DNA from: Nocardioides sp. CER19
GTDB taxonomy: Bacteria > Actinomycetota > Actinomycetes > Propionibacteriales > Nocardioidaceae
Assembly: GCF_029846275.1 (NCBI RefSeq)
Contig: NZ_JARVWS010000004.1
Coordinates: 496,001-560,000 of the forward strand
Length of the DNA stretch: 64,000 bases
Direction of reading: 5' to 3'
Positions 17,132-26,555 of this stretch are shown piece by piece. Each line of letters begins with the position of its first letter. Position 1 is the stretch's first letter. A program made the position numbers and the translations under genes. A model generated the notes under the pieces. That model was not told the origin of the DNA. It ran no database searches and saw only the letters and a program-made list of their open reading frames with translations.

Positions 17132-17494
17132 TCAGCCCCGCGCGGCACCCAGCGCGGCACGGATCAGCGGAAGCTGGAGCGGCAGCCGGCCGAGGGCGGC
17201 GGCCTTGAGCGGGGTGTTGTCGGTGCGGGCGGCGTCGGCGGCCATCTTCAGGTTGCCGGGGAAGACGGCGACCAGCAGCAGCGCACTGACCAGTCCGGCG
17301 ACGCGGCGGGTACGCCGGGTGTTGAGGCCGGCCGCGCAGACCAGCTCGGCGACGCCGCTGGCGAGGATGACCTCGCGGTGTGCCGGCACCCACGACGGCA
17401 TCAACGGCTCGAACGTGCGGGGCCGGACCAGGTGGACGGTGCCGCTGATCGCGAACGCGGCGCTCAGGATGCGGGTGCCCCGCGCGAAGACCAT
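17132..17494 (-). CDS. DoxX-like small membrane protein
   Basis: 120 residues from the ATG at 17494; a GTG at 17512 is open, but TAGGGT lies 7 nt before the ATG and marks a leaderless start. There are three to four hydrophobic segments (RILSAAFAISGTVHLVRP, EVILASGVAELVCAAGL, VAGLVSALLLVAVFPGN) in the pattern of the DoxX/DoxD-like family. The His and Pro in GTVHLVRPRTFEPLMP are characteristic of a subgroup of small DoxX-like proteins. Its biochemical role is unknown. Confidence 0.75.
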   Translation of the reverse strand: MVFARGTRILSAAFAISGTVHLVRPRTFEPLMPSWVPAHREVILASGVAELVCAAGLNTRRTRRVAGLVSALLLVAVFPGNLKMAADAARTDNTPLKAAALGRLPLQLPLIRAALGAARG

Positions 17495-17501
17495 GCGCGT
17501 G

Positions 17502-17507
17502 ACCCTA
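17502..17507 (-). promoter_or_regulatory. Predicted -10 element (TAGGGT) for DoxX-like gene
   Basis: Seven nt before the ATG at 17494; leaderless arrangement. Confidence 0.45.
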
Positions 17508-17544
17508 CGCACCGCTCGGCGTACGGCGCGCCGCGGCGGCCCGA

Positions 17545-18216
17545 TCAGCTGCCGGACCCGCCGGCCACGACCGCACCGGCGATCACCACGGTCATCACGG
17601 CGGCCGACACCTCCTGGACGGCCTTGCGCGTCGCTTCCGCTGCCCAGTCGCCCTCGGCGATCTCCTTGGCCCGCGCCCTCGCGACCCTGCGGTCAGCCTT
17701 GTCGACGACGCGTGGGATCGCGTCGATCGCGTGGAGGAGCGCGATCACCGCTGCGGTCCGCGAGTCCGGCGTCAGGCCCGTGACGAGCACGCCCTGGAGC
17801 CGAGCGCGCAGCTGGTCCTCGTGGGAGGAGTCCTCGGCCGGCCAGCTGCTCCGCGGGAAGAGGCCGAGGATCCTGTCACGCTCCAGGCGGAGCACGCCGC
17901 GGGCGGCCAGCCCCTCCAGCAGGTCGGTGCGCAGCCGCTTGGTCAGCCTGCCGATCACGTCCTTCGGCCGGCGCCCGTCTCGACCCTCGAGCCTGGCCAG
18001 GGCGGCGTCCAGCACCGGCTCGCCGGTCGGGGTGGTGTCGAGGATCTGCAGGCGTCCCTTGCGGCCCTCGCCGTCGAGCCCGATCCGGCCGGCCTCGGTC
18101 AGCTCGATGAGGAGCGCCCCGGCGAGCGCCGCGTCCAGCCGCTCGGTCATCCGCCAGTCAGCGCGTCCGCCCTCGTCGTCGTACGCGAGCAGGACGAGGT
18201 CCTCGGCGATGAGCAT
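17545..18216 (-). CDS. GPP34 (GOLPH3-like) family protein
   Basis: 223 residues. The N-terminus LIAEDLVLLAYDDEGG and the repeated AGALLIELTEAGRI and LAARGVLRLERDRILGLFP segments match the GPP34 family. In eukaryotes the family binds phosphatidylinositol-4-phosphate at the Golgi; in actinobacteria its members are uncharacterised. The last 25 residues are hydrophobic (SAAVMTVVIAGAVVAGG), suggesting membrane association. TACCCT lies 6 nt before the ATG, again a leaderless start. Confidence 0.85.
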   Translation of the reverse strand: MLIAEDLVLLAYDDEGGRADWRMTERLDAALAGALLIELTEAGRIGLDGEGRKGRLQILDTTPTGEPVLDAALARLEGRDGRRPKDVIGRLTKRLRTDLLEGLAARGVLRLERDRILGLFPRSSWPAEDSSHEDQLRARLQGVLVTGLTPDSRTAAVIALLHAIDAIPRVVDKADRRVARARAKEIAEGDWAAEATRKAVQEVSAAVMTVVIAGAVVAGGSGS

Positions 18217-18222
18217 GGTTCG

Positions 18223-18228
18223 AGGGTA
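18223..18228 (-). promoter_or_regulatory. Predicted -10 element (TACCCT) for GPP34 gene
   Basis: Six nt before the ATG at 18216. It sits between the GNAT gene stop and the GPP34 start. Confidence 0.45.
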
Positions 18229-18235
18229 GGACTCC

Positions 18236-19084
18236 TCAGAACATGACCGTCGAGAACCGGGCCGTCTCGACGAAGCCGACCCCCTCGTAGGCGCGCCGCG
18301 CGGGGGTGTTCCAGTCGTTGACGTAGAGCGAGACCACCGGCGCGATCTCGCGACGGACGATCTGCGCGACCGCGGCCATTCCGACAGTGGCCAGGCCCCG
18401 CCCCCGCAGGTCAGGCACGACGTAGACGCCCTGGATCTGGGCCGCGTGCGGCGACGCGCAGGCCACCTCGGCCTTGAAGACGAGTCGCCCGGACTCGTCG
18501 AAGCGGGCGAACGACCATCCGCGGGACATCAGCTGCAGGACCCGCGCGCGATAGAGCTCGGCGCCTCCGCCCTGCTCGGGAGAGACGCCGACCTCCTCGG
18601 TGTACATGGCGACGCAGGCCGGGTAGACCTCCGCCAGGTCGGCCCGGGTCGTACGCCGGACCAGCGGGTCGCCCTCGACCAGGGGGTCGCCGTCCAGCTG
18701 CAGGTGCGGCTGGTTCCAGCGGACGTCGCGCGGCCTCCCCCACGAGCCAGCGACCGTGTGCCAGAACGCCCGGACGGCGTCGTGCGGCCCGACGATGGTG
18801 GAGATCGTGCGGCCCCGGGCGAGCGCCCGCTCGGCGAAGGCCCGCGCGTCCTCCTCGCTGGCGCCGATCGGCACGAGGTTGGCGCCCACGTGGCAGGCGG
18901 CGACGAGCTCGCCGTCGGCGTACCGGCCCCACATCTCGCCGCCGAGCCAGCGCGGCTCGAGGCTGGTCGTGCGGGCACGGTAGTCGGCGAAGACGTTGAC
19001 GACCGGGTCACGGCCGACGAGCTCGAGGAACGCGTCCAGGTCGGCAGGGCCGAGCGGCCTGATCCCCTGACGCGTGGTGAGCAC
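18236..19084 (-). CDS. GNAT N-acetyltransferase with DUF4081 N-terminal domain
   Basis: 282 residues with a GTG start. The N-terminal half (about 1-140) fits the DUF4081 domain that precedes GNAT domains in actinobacteria. The C-terminal half is a standard GNAT fold with the acetyl-CoA loop GVYVVPDLRGRGLATVGMAA and the terminal YVNDWNTPARRAYEGVGF. The gene is a fixed neighbour of ispG in many actinobacteria. The acetylated substrate is unknown. TAGGCT lies 6 nt before the GTG. Confidence 0.88.
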   Translation of the reverse strand: MLTTRQGIRPLGPADLDAFLELVGRDPVVNVFADYRARTTSLEPRWLGGEMWGRYADGELVAACHVGANLVPIGASEEDARAFAERALARGRTISTIVGPHDAVRAFWHTVAGSWGRPRDVRWNQPHLQLDGDPLVEGDPLVRRTTRADLAEVYPACVAMYTEEVGVSPEQGGGAELYRARVLQLMSRGWSFARFDESGRLVFKAEVACASPHAAQIQGVYVVPDLRGRGLATVGMAAVAQIVRREIAPVVSLYVNDWNTPARRAYEGVGFVETARFSTVMF

Positions 19085-19090
19085 GCAGCG

Positions 19091-19096
19091 AGCCTA
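19091..19096 (-). promoter_or_regulatory. Predicted -10 element (TAGGCT) for GNAT gene
   Basis: Six nt before the GTG at 19084; leaderless arrangement. Confidence 0.45.
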
Positions 19097-19459
19097 GTGT
19101 GCCGGACCGGGAACCCGACTCCGGAGGTCCCCGCAGACGACCTCGACGTCGCCCATCTGGAGCAGACCGGGATGGACCTGCCCGAGTTCGCCGCGTTCCC
19201 GCTGCTGGACAGCGAGGCGGGACGCGCTGCGCTCGCCGACTACTACGCCGGGTACGTCGACGTGGCGGTCCGTGCCGGGCGCCGGTGCTGCTGAAGCCAC
19301 GCCGAGCTGGACGAGGCCGACGACCTCGACGAGGGCGACCCGGTGGTCCTCGCCGCTGCCCAGCGCCGTTGCTCGCGGCGTTCCCCCACCTCGAGGTGCT
19401 CGGCGGCCGCTGCGGCACCGACGTGCGGCACGTGGCCGCGATGTGGGGCAGCGGGCCGG

Positions 19460-19467
<8 letters not shown>
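19097..19467 (+). pseudogene. Decayed homocysteine S-methyltransferase remnant
   Basis: Three pieces of one family lie in order. First, TGMDLPEFAAFPLLDSEAGR and ALADYYAGYVDVAVRAG (frame ending at the TGA at 19292-19294) resemble the N-terminus. Then, in the same frame after the stop, SHAELDEADDLDEGDPVVL resembles the region before the zinc site. After a one-base loss near 19367-19369, LLAAFPHLEVLGG-R-CGTDVRHVAAM resembles the zinc site and C-terminus. Intact enzymes are about 300 residues; roughly 180 central residues are missing. The zinc motif GGCCGT has become GGRCGT, losing one Cys ligand. The remnant ends inside the ispG 3' end on the opposite strand. Family assignment is from recognised motifs, not a search. 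Confidence 0.68.
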
Positions 19468-20611
<1,144 letters not shown>

Positions 20612-20628
20612 GACTGAATTATCCGTCC

Positions 20629-21978
20629 CTACTGAGACTGCAGGTGAACGGGGACCACCAGGTCCCCGACGATCAGCACGCCGCCCATCACGAGCAGCGC
20701 GGAGGCGACCACGTAGGCCACCGGGAGGAGCTTGGCCGCGTCGACGTAGCCGGGGTCCGGACGCCGCCGGAGCCGGGCCAGGCCGCGGCGGATCGCCTCC
20801 CACAGCGCGCTCGCGATGTGGCCACCGTCGAGCGGCAGCAGCGGCACGAAGTTGAACAGGCCGATGAAGAGGTTGAAGCCCGCCACGAGCCCGAACAGGA
20901 ACATGACCTTGTCGAGCAGCGGGAAGCCGCCGTCGGAGACCGCCTCCCCGGCGATCCGGCCGCCGCCGACGATGCTGACCGGCCCGTTGGGGTCGCGCTC
21001 GCTGACGCCGGCGATCGCCTTGGCCACGCCCCAGACCTTGACCGGCAGGTGGGCGAGCGCCACCACGCTGTCGCGGGTCATCCCGCCCATCCGCTCGAGC
21101 GTGAACACCGGACCGCCGGTGGTCGTGACGATGCGGGTGGTCGGCGAGACGCCGAGGAAGCCGACCTGGCGCAGCGTCTGGTCGGTCTCGGAGGCCGGGC
21201 GCGCCTCGACGGTGGTGTTGGTCGTCGCCGTGTGCTCGGTGCCGTCGCGCAGGTAGCCGATGGTCGCCGAGCCGTCCTCGTTGGCCCTGACCAGGTCCTT
21301 CAGCTGGTCCCACGAGGTGACGGCGGTGCCGTTGAAGCTGGTGATGGTGTCGCCGGGGCGCAGGCCGGCCTTGGCCGCCGGCGACTCGGGGTCGCCGGAC
21401 CGGCAGTCGGCACGCTGGTCGGAGTAGGGGACGACGCACTGCGACACCTGGTCGAGGACGGGCCGACCGGCGTCGGCCTTGACCTCGCGGACGCCGTACG
21501 TGCCGAAGATGACGCTGAACAGCGCGAACGCGATGAGGAGGTTCACCGTGGGGCCGCCGGCCATCACGATGACCTTCTTCCACCAGGTCATCTTGTAGAA
21601 GAGCCGGTCCTCGTCCCCGGGCTGGACCAGCTCCCACTCGGCCGCGCGGGCGTCGGAGATGAGCTGCGTGAACATGCCGGTGTTGGAGCGACGCACCTTG
21701 AGCGAGCCGTCGGGCTGCCGCTCCCCCAGCTCCTCGGCGCCGGGCGGCAGCATGCCGATGATCTTGACGTAGCCGCCGAGCGGGATCGCCTTGACGCCGA
21801 CCTCGGTCTCGCCGCGCTGGGTGGACCAGACGGTCGGGCCGAACCCGATGAAGTACTGGGTCACCTTGCCGCCGAACGCCTTCGCGGGGATCAGGTGGCC
21901 GAGCTCGTGCAGGCCGATCGACGCGAGGATCGCGAGGAAGAAGAGCACCACGCCGAGGGCGTAGTAGACGGCGGTCAT
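20629..21978 (-). CDS. Site-2 intramembrane metalloprotease (M50, Rip1/RseP type)
   Basis: 449 residues. The zinc motif HELGH (His24-Glu25-His28) lies in the first membrane helix, and Asp384 in LLPLDGGH is the third ligand. A PDZ domain lies between (about 175-290, SPAAKAGLRPGDTITSFNG). Such proteases cut membrane-bound anti-sigma factors or other substrates after a first cleavage, and in mycobacteria affect cell-envelope genes. AGGAGGG directly precedes the ATG. The gene lies between dxr and ispG. Confidence 0.94.
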   Translation of the reverse strand: MTAVYYALGVVLFFLAILASIGLHELGHLIPAKAFGGKVTQYFIGFGPTVWSTQRGETEVGVKAIPLGGYVKIIGMLPPGAEELGERQPDGSLKVRRSNTGMFTQLISDARAAEWELVQPGDEDRLFYKMTWWKKVIVMAGGPTVNLLIAFALFSVIFGTYGVREVKADAGRPVLDQVSQCVVPYSDQRADCRSGDPESPAAKAGLRPGDTITSFNGTAVTSWDQLKDLVRANEDGSATIGYLRDGTEHTATTNTTVEARPASETDQTLRQVGFLGVSPTTRIVTTTGGPVFTLERMGGMTRDSVVALAHLPVKVWGVAKAIAGVSERDPNGPVSIVGGGRIAGEAVSDGGFPLLDKVMFLFGLVAGFNLFIGLFNFVPLLPLDGGHIASALWEAIRRGLARLRRRPDPGYVDAAKLLPVAYVVASALLVMGGVLIVGDLVVPVHLQSQ

Positions 21979-21998
21979 TGCCCTCCTAGGGGCGGGAG

Positions 21999-22036
21999 TC
22001 GTTCAGGCTCGTTCGGGTCGTTCAGGATCGTTCAGG
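21999..22036. repeat. Four short tandem repeats spanning the dxr stop
   Basis: TCGTTC[A/G]GG occurs at 21999, 22009, 22018 and 22028 (spacing 10, 9, 10). On the dxr strand each copy reads CC[T/C]GAACGA; the last one contains the dxr stop codon. It may be simple replication slippage. Confidence 0.6.
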
Positions 22037-23156
22037 CGTGGTCGATGAGGCTCGCGGCAGTCGTGCGTGCCCACGCGTCGGCAGCGAGCACGTCGTCGAC
22101 GGTGAGCGTCTGGTTCGAGGGTACGTCGACCGCGCCAGCGGAGCCGTATTCCGTCCTGCGTTGCACGACACGTTCCACCGTGTCGACGATGTCGGTGAAC
22201 CCGATGCGGCCGTCGTGGAACGCGTCGACGCAGACCTCGTTGGCCGCGTTGTAGACGGCCGGGAACGTGCCGCCGCGCTCGCCGACCGTGCGCGCCAGCC
22301 GGACCGCGGGGAACGCGCCGTCGTCGAGCGGCTCGAAGCGCCAGTCGCTGGCCGTGGTCCAGTCGATCGGCGTCTCGGCGTCGGCGACCCGGTCCGGCCA
22401 CGCCATCCCCATCGCGATGGGGACCATCATGGTCGGCAGCCCCAGCTGGGCGATGACCGCACCGTCGGTGAACTCGACCATGGAGTGGATGAACTGCTGC
22501 GGGTGGACGACGACCTCGATCCGGTCGAACGGCACGTCGAACAGCAGGTGCGCCTCGATCACCTCGAGGCCCTTGTTGACCAGCGTCGCGGAGTTGGTCG
22601 TGATGACCCGGCCCATCGCGAAGTTGGGGTGCTTGAGGGCCTGCGCCGGCGTGACGTCGGCGAGCTCCTCGCGGGTGCGACCGCGGAACGGGCCGCCACT
22701 CGCGGTGATGACCAGGCGACGTACCTCGTCCGCCGTCCCGGCGCGCAGGCTCTGCGCGATGGCCGAGTGCTCGCTGTCGACCGGGACGATCTGGCCCGGC
22801 TTCGTGGCCCGCTTGACCAGCGGCCCACCGACGATGAGCGACTCCTTGTTGGCCAGCGCGAGTGTGTTGCCCGCCTCGAGGGCGGCCAGCGTGGGGCGCA
22901 GACCGACCGCGCCGGTGATGCCGTTGAGGACCACGTCGGCCGGCATCCCGGCGGCCTCGATGCTGGCGTCCTCGCCCAGCCCCGAGTACGCCGGCCGGAA
23001 CTCGGCCACCTGGCGCTCGAACAGCTCGGGGTTGCCGCCGCCGGCGGTCAGCCCCACGACCCTGAACCGGTCGGGGTTGACGCGCACCAGGTCGAGCGCC
23101 TGGGTTCCGATGGAGCCGGTCGAGCCGAGGATGACGACATCGCGGGAGTCATGCAC
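22032..23156 (-). CDS. dxr: 1-deoxy-D-xylulose 5-phosphate reductoisomerase
   Basis: 374 residues with a GTG start and GGGAGG 8-10 nt upstream. The NADPH-binding loop GSTGSIGTQALDLV is at residues 11-24. Family segments ANKESLIVGGPLV, VDSEHSAIAQSL, ASGGPFRG and HPNFAMGRVITTNSATLVNKGLEVIEAH are all present, including the metal-binding Asp/Glu residues of VDSEH. It commits DXP to the MEP pathway and is the target of fosmidomycin. It heads the dxr-protease-ispG group. Confidence 0.97.
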   Translation of the reverse strand: MHDSRDVVILGSTGSIGTQALDLVRVNPDRFRVVGLTAGGGNPELFERQVAEFRPAYSGLGEDASIEAAGMPADVVLNGITGAVGLRPTLAALEAGNTLALANKESLIVGGPLVKRATKPGQIVPVDSEHSAIAQSLRAGTADEVRRLVITASGGPFRGRTREELADVTPAQALKHPNFAMGRVITTNSATLVNKGLEVIEAHLLFDVPFDRIEVVVHPQQFIHSMVEFTDGAVIAQLGLPTMMVPIAMGMAWPDRVADAETPIDWTTASDWRFEPLDDGAFPAVRLARTVGERGGTFPAVYNAANEVCVDAFHDGRIGFTDIVDTVERVVQRRTEYGSAGAVDVPSNQTLTVDDVLAADAWARTTAASLIDHA

Positions 23157-23187
23157 GCTGTCATCCTCCCAGACCCGCGGGCGTGGT

Positions 23188-23193
23188 TACGGT
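23188..23193 (+). promoter_or_regulatory. Predicted -10 element (TACGGT), leaderless
   Basis: TACGGT is followed by 6 nt and the ATG at 23200, in the 43-bp gap divergent with dxr. Confidence 0.45.
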
Positions 23194-23199
23194 GGCGTC

Positions 23200-24003
23200 A
23201 TGGCCGAGGTCACGACGGAGTACGTCGACATCGACGGGCACGCGACATGGCTGCGCCGCTCCGGCAGCGGCGAGGAGGTCGTGCTGCTCCTGCACGGCGG
23301 CCTGAGCTGCAGCGAGGAGCTCCTCGACGCGCTCGAGGCACCGCTCGTATCGACGTACGAGGTGGCCGCGTTCGACCGCAAGGGGCACGGCTACACCGCC
23401 GACACCGACGAGCCGTTCCACTACGAGTCGATGGCCGACGAGGTGATCGGCGTGGTGGAGCTCCTCGGCCGTCCGGTCCACCTGGTCGGCTGGAGCGACG
23501 GCGGGATCGCCGCGCTCCTGGCCAGCAGGCGACGACCCGACCTCATCGGCCGACAGGTGCTGATCGGCACCAACTTCCACTACGACGGCATCGTCCTCGG
23601 CGGCACGGACGACGAGGGATCGGGGCTGGCCGGCGCCATGGCCGAGTCATACGGCCGTCGCTCCCCCGACGGACGCGACCACTTCCCGGTCGTGCACGCC
23701 AAGTTCCTGGAGATGGCCCGGACCGAGCCGACCCTGGCACCCGCCGACCTCGCCGCAGTCGCGACGCCCACGCTGGTCCTGGCCGGCGACGACGACATGG
23801 TGAGCCTCGAGCACACGGTCACGCTCTACCTGTCCCTGCCCGCCGGACAGCTCGCGATCGTGCCCGGCACGTCGCACGCCGTGCCGCTCGAGAAGCCGGC
23901 GCTGGTCGGTCAGCTGATCGGCGAGTTCCTGCGCGGTCCGGTGCCGCCGATGACCGCCCTGCCGGTCCGCCGGGCGCCGTCGGCGGAACCCGACCTGCCC
24001 TGA
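23200..24003 (+). CDS. Alpha/beta hydrolase
   Basis: 267 residues from the ATG at 23200; the frame is open far upstream but that part is antisense to dxr. The oxyanion strand VVLLLHGG, nucleophile elbow GWSDGG (Ser99), acid residue in VLAGDDDMVS and His in GTSHAVPLEKP form a standard triad. The substrate is not predictable. The C-terminus ends in a Pro-rich tail. Confidence 0.85.
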   Translation: MAEVTTEYVDIDGHATWLRRSGSGEEVVLLLHGGLSCSEELLDALEAPLVSTYEVAAFDRKGHGYTADTDEPFHYESMADEVIGVVELLGRPVHLVGWSDGGIAALLASRRRPDLIGRQVLIGTNFHYDGIVLGGTDDEGSGLAGAMAESYGRRSPDGRDHFPVVHAKFLEMARTEPTLAPADLAAVATPTLVLAGDDDMVSLEHTVTLYLSLPAGQLAIVPGTSHAVPLEKPALVGQLIGEFLRGPVPPMTALPVRRAPSAEPDLP

Positions 24004-24085
24004 CCCTGGCGCTCGGGGCACCTCCGGGATCAGAATGCCGTCCACCCGGCCATCGGGAGCCGGCGAGCCGAGAGGGCGCGTGGCC

Positions 24086-25141
24086 ATGGCACGACTGCGG
24101 ATCTGGACCATCGGACTGGCGGCGGCAGCGGTCGCCGCGACAGGCGTCACGGCTCCGGCCGGGGCGACCAAACCGGGCAGCGGGTCGTCGACGGGCTCCG
24201 CGCGCATCTTCATGGTCAACCCGGTCCAGTCCAGCGGCGACCAGTCGCTCGCGGACGACAACGACTCCGCCACCTCGGTGCCGGCGAGCGACTACGTCGT
24301 CGTGCCGCTGACCCATCTCGACGGCTCCGGCTACCTGCGAGGCGACTACGCGGTCGTCCAGTCGAGCACCGGCACGCCGGCGTTCTCGAAGTCCAACGAG
24401 TTCCTCTACAACCGGCACGACGACCAGTTCGAGCAGACCATGGCCTACTTCTGGGTCACCCAGGCGCAGACCTACCTGCACGAGCTCGGCTTCGGCGAGA
24501 GGCTGCCCGGCGTCTTGAACCAGCCCTTCGACGTCAAGGTCGACCAGTACGGCGGCGACAACTCCTACATGACCGACAAGCCCTACCGCGTCCGGCTCGG
24601 CAAGGGCGGCGTCGACGACGCGGAGGACGCCGAGGTGATCGTGCACGAGTACGGGCACGCCGTCCACGCGAGCCAGGTCCCCGGGTTCGGGACCTCCCTC
24701 GACGCCGGCTCCATCGGCGAGGCGTTCGGTGACTACCTCGGGGTCACCGTCGGACTGGATGCGGCGGCACAGTTCGGCTGGCCGGTGCGGACCGACCCCG
24801 CCTGCGTCGCCGACTGGGACTCGATCTCCTACACCGCCGCGCCCCACTGCCTGCGCACGCTGCACGAGAACCTGACCGTCGCTGACCGGATCGGCGAGGT
24901 GCACTTCGACGGCCAGATCTGGAGCCAGGCGCTGTGGGAGAGCCGGCTGGGCTACCAGGCACTCGGGCTGAGCACCCGGGCCTGGGACACGACGCTGATC
25001 GACTCGCAGTTCGGCTATGCGCCCGACACGTCCTTCTCGGCGGCCGCCGCGACGACGTACGCCACGGCGCTGCGCCGCGACGGGCAGGCGGCGGCCGACG
25101 TGGTCCGCGCCGCGTTCGCCGCTCGAGGCATCACGTTCTGA
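24086..25141 (+). CDS. Secreted fungalysin-like zinc metalloprotease
   Basis: 351 residues from the ATG at 24086, preceded by GAGAGG at suitable spacing. A signal peptide (about 1-28, ending APAGAT) predicts export. The zinc motif is HEYGH (His187, Glu188, His191), and the third ligand is probably Glu212 in GEAFGDYLGV, as in M4/M36-type gluzincins. No long propeptide is present, so it is smaller than fungal M36 enzymes. A probable disulfide pair lies in PACVADWDSI and APHCLRTL. Confidence 0.8.
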   Translation: MARLRIWTIGLAAAAVAATGVTAPAGATKPGSGSSTGSARIFMVNPVQSSGDQSLADDNDSATSVPASDYVVVPLTHLDGSGYLRGDYAVVQSSTGTPAFSKSNEFLYNRHDDQFEQTMAYFWVTQAQTYLHELGFGERLPGVLNQPFDVKVDQYGGDNSYMTDKPYRVRLGKGGVDDAEDAEVIVHEYGHAVHASQVPGFGTSLDAGSIGEAFGDYLGVTVGLDAAAQFGWPVRTDPACVADWDSISYTAAPHCLRTLHENLTVADRIGEVHFDGQIWSQALWESRLGYQALGLSTRAWDTTLIDSQFGYAPDTSFSAAAATTYATALRRDGQAAADVVRAAFAARGITF

Positions 25142-25159
25142 TGTCGACCGCAGATCCGC

Positions 25160-25197
25160 CGGATCCGAAGCGCTCGGTGGCTTCAACAGACGGATCC
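25160..25197. promoter_or_regulatory. Inverted repeat overlapping the gabT promoter
   Basis: CGGATCCG at 25160-25167 and CGGATCC at 25191-25197 form an inverted pair (the core is itself palindromic). The second copy lies between the proposed -35 and -10 of gabT, as an operator would. Confidence 0.35.
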
Positions 25198-25211
25198 AGT
25201 CGTCATACGCT
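25182..25211 (+). promoter_or_regulatory. Predicted gabT promoter
   Basis: TTCAAC and TACGCT are separated by 18 nt. The -10 ends 6 nt before the gabT ATG at 25218, giving a leaderless mRNA. Confidence 0.5.
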
Positions 25212-25217
25212 GTCGCC

Positions 25218-26555
25218 ATGACGGAATTCGGTGGCCCGGCCCTCCCCCAGCAGCGCAAGCTCGTCACCGCGATCCCCGGCCCGGGATCGCTCGAGCGGTT
25301 CGACCGGAAGAAGGCGTACGTCGCCGACGGCGTCGGCACGACGCTGCCGGTCTTCGTCGTGGCCGCCGGCGGCGGCGTGATCGTCGACGTCGACGGCAAC
25401 AGCCTCATCGACCTCGGCTCCGGCATCGCCGTGACCACGGTCGGCAACGCGGCGGAGAAGGTCGTCGAGCGGGCGAGCGCCCAGCTCGCGGCGTTCACGC
25501 ACACCTGCTTCATGGTCACGCCCTACGACGGCTACGTCGACGTGGCGCAGAAGCTGGCCGAGCTCACGCCCGGCGACCACGCCAAGAAGAGCGCGCTGTT
25601 CAACTCGGGCGCCGAGGCCGTCGAGAACGCGGTGAAGATCGCCCGCGTCGCGACCGGCAAGGACGCGGTGGTGGTCTTCGACCACGCCTACCACGGTCGC
25701 ACCAACCTGACGATGGCGATGACGGCGAAGAACATGCCCTACAAGCACGGCTTCGGCCCCTTCGCGGGCGAGGTCTACCGCGCGCCGATGTCCTACCCGC
25801 TGCGCGACGGCCTGTCCGGCGCCGAGGCCGCCGCCCGCGCGATCGACGTCATCGAGAAGCAGGTCGGCGCCACGAACCTCTCCTGCGTCGTCATCGAGCC
25901 GATCCAGGGCGAGGGCGGCTTCGTGGTGCCCGCCCCCGGCTTCCTCCCGGCGATCGCCGAGTGGTGCGCCAAGAACGACGTGCTGTTCGTCGCCGACGAG
26001 ATCCAGGCCGGCTTCTGCCGTGCCGGGAGCTGGTTCGCCGTCGACGAGGAGGGCGTCGTCCCCGACCTGATCACCACCGCCAAGGGCATCGCCGGCGGCC
26101 TCCCGCTGGCGGCGGTCACCGGCCGCGCCGACATCATGGACGCCGTCCACGGCGGCGGCCTGGGCGGCACCTACGGCGGCAACCCGGTCGCGTGCGCCGC
26201 GGCGCTCGGCGCCATCGAGGAGATGGAGACCCACGACCTGGCCGGCCGCGCCCGCGAGATCGGCACCCTCATGCAGACCCGCCTCGATGCCCTGAAGGAC
26301 GCCCATCCGGTCATCGCCGAGGTACGCGGCCGCGGGGCGATGATGGCCATCGAGCTCACCCAGCCGGGCACCCTCGAGCCGGACGCCGAGCGGACCGCCC
26401 GCGTTGCGGCGTACTGCCACTCCCAGGGCGTCGTCGTCCTCACCTGCGGCACCTGGGGCAACGTCTTCCGCTTCCTGCCGCCGCTGTCGATCTCCGACGA
26501 GCTCCTCCAGGAGGCGTTCGACGTCGTCGCTGAGGCCTTCTCCGCCACCGCCTGA
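25218..26555 (+). CDS. gabT: 4-aminobutyrate (GABA) aminotransferase
   Basis: 445 residues from the ATG at 25218. It is a class III PLP enzyme: SGAEAVENAVKIARVATGK (phosphate cup), HAYHGRTNLTMAMT, VVIEPIQGEGGFVVP, VADEIQAGFCRAG and the PLP lysine in TTAKGIAGGLPLAAV. The sequence follows GabT of actinobacteria closely (GLGGTYGGNPVACAAALG). It transfers the amino group of GABA to 2-oxoglutarate, the last transamination in putrescine/GABA breakdown. No succinate-semialdehyde dehydrogenase gene follows in the window. Confidence 0.92.
   Translation: MTEFGGPALPQQRKLVTAIPGPGSLERFDRKKAYVADGVGTTLPVFVVAAGGGVIVDVDGNSLIDLGSGIAVTTVGNAAEKVVERASAQLAAFTHTCFMVTPYDGYVDVAQKLAELTPGDHAKKSALFNSGAEAVENAVKIARVATGKDAVVVFDHAYHGRTNLTMAMTAKNMPYKHGFGPFAGEVYRAPMSYPLRDGLSGAEAAARAIDVIEKQVGATNLSCVVIEPIQGEGGFVVPAPGFLPAIAEWCAKNDVLFVADEIQAGFCRAGSWFAVDEEGVVPDLITTAKGIAGGLPLAAVTGRADIMDAVHGGGLGGTYGGNPVACAAALGAIEEMETHDLAGRAREIGTLMQTRLDALKDAHPVIAEVRGRGAMMAIELTQPGTLEPDAERTARVAAYCHSQGVVVLTCGTWGNVFRFLPPLSISDELLQEAFDVVAEAFSATA

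Noticed and set aside
19292..19294. In-frame TGA in the methyltransferase remnant as a possible selenocysteine codon
   Set aside because: A large deletion, a further frameshift and a lost zinc Cys show decay; no SECIS-like hairpin follows.
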